This document shows positions 62,781-64,000 of a DNA stretch of 64,000 nucleotides, one piece after another. The position numbers and the translations under genes are program-made. The stretch covers positions 62,001 to 126,000 of the forward strand of contig NZ_LJPW01000038.1 in NCBI RefSeq assembly GCF_001400735.1. Direction: 5' to 3'. Each line of letters starts with the position of its first letter. Position 1 is the stretch's first letter. The notes beneath the pieces were generated by a model. It was not told where the DNA came from, did not search any database, and saw nothing but the letters and a program-made list of their open reading frames with translations. This stretch comes from Pseudomonas caricapapayae. GTDB taxonomy: Bacteria; Pseudomonadota; Gammaproteobacteria; Pseudomonadales; Pseudomonadaceae.

Positions 62781-64000
62781 TCAGCTCGCCGTGCGCCAGC
62801 GCTCGAACCGGTCAAACAGCAGCCCGTACAGAATCGGGATCAACCCAAGCGTGACCAACGTACCCAATGCAAGACCGCCCATGATGGTGATCGCCATACC
62901 TTCCCAGAGCGGGCCGGCAAAGAGCATCAATGGAATCAGCCCGATGATGCAGGTCAGTTTGGTCATCACGATCGGCCGTAACCGCTTGATCGCGGCGTTG
63001 ACCACCGCGTCACGAACCGACAGCCCCAATCCGCGCTCAACCTCGATGCGTTCGAGCAGTAAAACCGCGTTGTTGACAATGATCCCCGCCAGCGACAGTA
63101 ATCCGAAGGTTGCCATGAAGCCGAATGGATACCCGCTGAGCACCAGGGCCAGCGCCACGCCAATCAGCACAAAGGGCACACTGGAAATAACGATCAGCAA
63201 CTTGCGAAACGAATTGAACTGCCAGACGAACAACAACAGCATCGCCACCAGTGCATGCGGCATGTACTGCAGCAGCGCCTGATTAGCCTCGGCCGAGTCC
63301 TCTATTTCGCCGCCCAGTTCAATGCGGTAACCCGCAGGCATGTTGAGCGTCGCAATGTTCGGTGCCAACTGCTCAATGATCGACGTGGCGGTCAGCGATG
63401 GATTGTGCCCGACCACCGTTATCGCGCGCTCCAGATTGCGGCGCTGAATGGTCGACGCTTCGGCCTCCGGCTCGACCGTGGCGATCGCCGACAACATCAA
63501 CGGCGCAGCCCCGGAAGCCGGGTAAATCAGCGTGCTCTCCAGATCACTTACAGGCGTGGTCGGGGTGCCCTGTTCACGAGCCACAATCGCCACCGCAGTT
63601 TCACCATCCTGCAGCGATGACACAGACAAGCCATTGTTCCTGAGCTGCAGCGCCTGAGCGATGTCCTGAGTGGAAACACCGGCATGCAGCGCCTTGTACT
63701 GATCGACGACCACGTCATAGCGCAGCAAACGGGTGCGCCAGTCATCGTGGACGTCCAGCGTTCCCGGCAACGCCGACAAGGCCTGTTCGATTCTGCGGGC
63801 GATATTCCGTAGTACTTTTTCGTCAGGACCGATGACGCGGTAAACCGCAATCCCTGCCTCGGTGGTTCCCATCGAGAATCGTTTGGGCTGCGCTTCGATT
63901 TCGGGGTGCTGGGTCAGGATGAAATGCCGGGCTCGCTCGATCACCGCATCGAGATTGGCACCTTCGCGCACGCTGACGGTGAAGTAGGCGATGTTCGGCG
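62781..64000 (-). CDS. RND efflux transporter, inner-membrane pump (partial, N-terminus outside window)
   Basis: The last 406 or so residues of an AcrB/MdtB-type pump. In order: porter-domain parts (FTVSVREGANLDAVIERA and DVVVDQYKALHAGVSTQDIA), then NAVLLLERIEVERGLGL and VNAAIKRLRPIVMTKLTCII, the C-terminal transmembrane half with the family Arg/Asp regions, ending FDRFERWRTAS. It lacks the proton-relay first half in this window. Likely exports drugs or heavy metals by proton motive force. The pattern and length fit a CusA/CzcA- or HAE-type pump; which one cannot be said from this half. Confidence 0.85.
   Translation of the reverse strand, partial: PNIAYFTVSVREGANLDAVIERARHFILTQHPEIEAQPKRFSMGTTEAGIAVYRVIGPDEKVLRNIARRIEQALSALPGTLDVHDDWRTRLLRYDVVVDQYKALHAGVSTQDIAQALQLRNNGLSVSSLQDGETAVAIVAREQGTPTTPVSDLESTLIYPASGAAPLMLSAIATVEPEAEASTIQRRNLERAITVVGHNPSLTATSIIEQLAPNIATLNMPAGYRIELGGEIEDSAEANQALLQYMPHALVAMLLLFVWQFNSFRKLLIVISSVPFVLIGVALALVLSGYPFGFMATFGLLSLAGIIVNNAVLLLERIEVERGLGLSVRDAVVNAAIKRLRPIVMTKLTCIIGLIPLMLFAGPLWEGMAITIMGGLALGTLVTLGLIPILYGLLFDRFERWRTAS

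Noticed and set aside
1..64000. CRISPR arrays, rRNA genes, integrases and prophage structural genes
   Set aside because: I looked for evenly spaced short direct repeats, rRNA-like stretches and integrase/portal motifs and found none; the only regular repeat is the coding array in cdiA.

Overview
The window reads as a chromosomal stretch of a fluorescent pseudomonad, most likely the Pseudomonas syringae group. This is inferred from gene content and style (GC-rich, LysR-dense, a serralysin, a pectate lyase remnant, a protealysin/emfourin pair, a very large CdiA adhesin); no species marker gene is present to prove it. Both ends cut genes: a TetR regulator at the left edge and an RND efflux pump at the right edge.

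Layout. 1-3.0 kb: TetR regulator with a MATE exporter, a small unknown protein, a DUF883 (YqjD/ElaB-like) membrane protein and a SPOR lipoprotein. 3.3-4.7 kb: an M4 protease of the protealysin type followed by its probable inhibitor emfourin. 4.9-8.5 kb: a tightly overlapping pqi operon (two PqiA half-proteins, PqiB with MCE domains, PqiC lipoprotein) for lipid traffic between the membranes. 8.7-11.3 kb: an XRE regulator, a divergent LysR/pirin pair with a clear inverted-repeat operator, and a decayed LysR gene. 11.3-18.7 kb: a minus-strand set of seven genes that looks like an uncharacterised uptake and catabolic pathway (amidase, DeoR regulator, carbamoylase/hydantoinase-type hydrolase, two APH/choline-kinase-like kinases, a DUF3311 protein and an SSS symporter). 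19-23.7 kb: serralysin, a GAF histidine kinase, a deleted pectate lyase, and a tRNA-like gene with a 4-nt anticodon loop and its own strong terminator.

23.7-37.1 kb: a GST, then a cluster bounded by two LysR regulators. A plus-strand arm (MFS exporter and two luciferase-type flavin monooxygenases) converges on a shared terminator with an eight-gene minus-strand arm (HMGL-type aldolase/synthase, isopropylmalate/isocitrate-type dehydrogenase, RraA-type aldolase, flavin reductase, ABM-like protein, nitronate monooxygenase, alpha/beta-fold protein lacking the nucleophile serine, DUF6282 hydrolase). Five of the seven junctions in that arm overlap. I do not recognise the pathway. It is the best candidate here for an undescribed metabolic system, building or breaking an oxidised, possibly nitrogen-containing, small molecule.

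37.3-61 kb: insertion-sequence debris and a contact-dependent inhibition (CDI) locus, transcribed right to left. It comprises cdiB, a 6159-residue cdiA whose N-terminal part carries about five 930-bp tandem repeats, the cognate cdiI, and then a graveyard of orphan toxin-tip/immunity fragments with frameshifts, ending at a collapsed IS66 element. 61.4-64 kb: a secreted M20 peptidase and the RND pump fragment.
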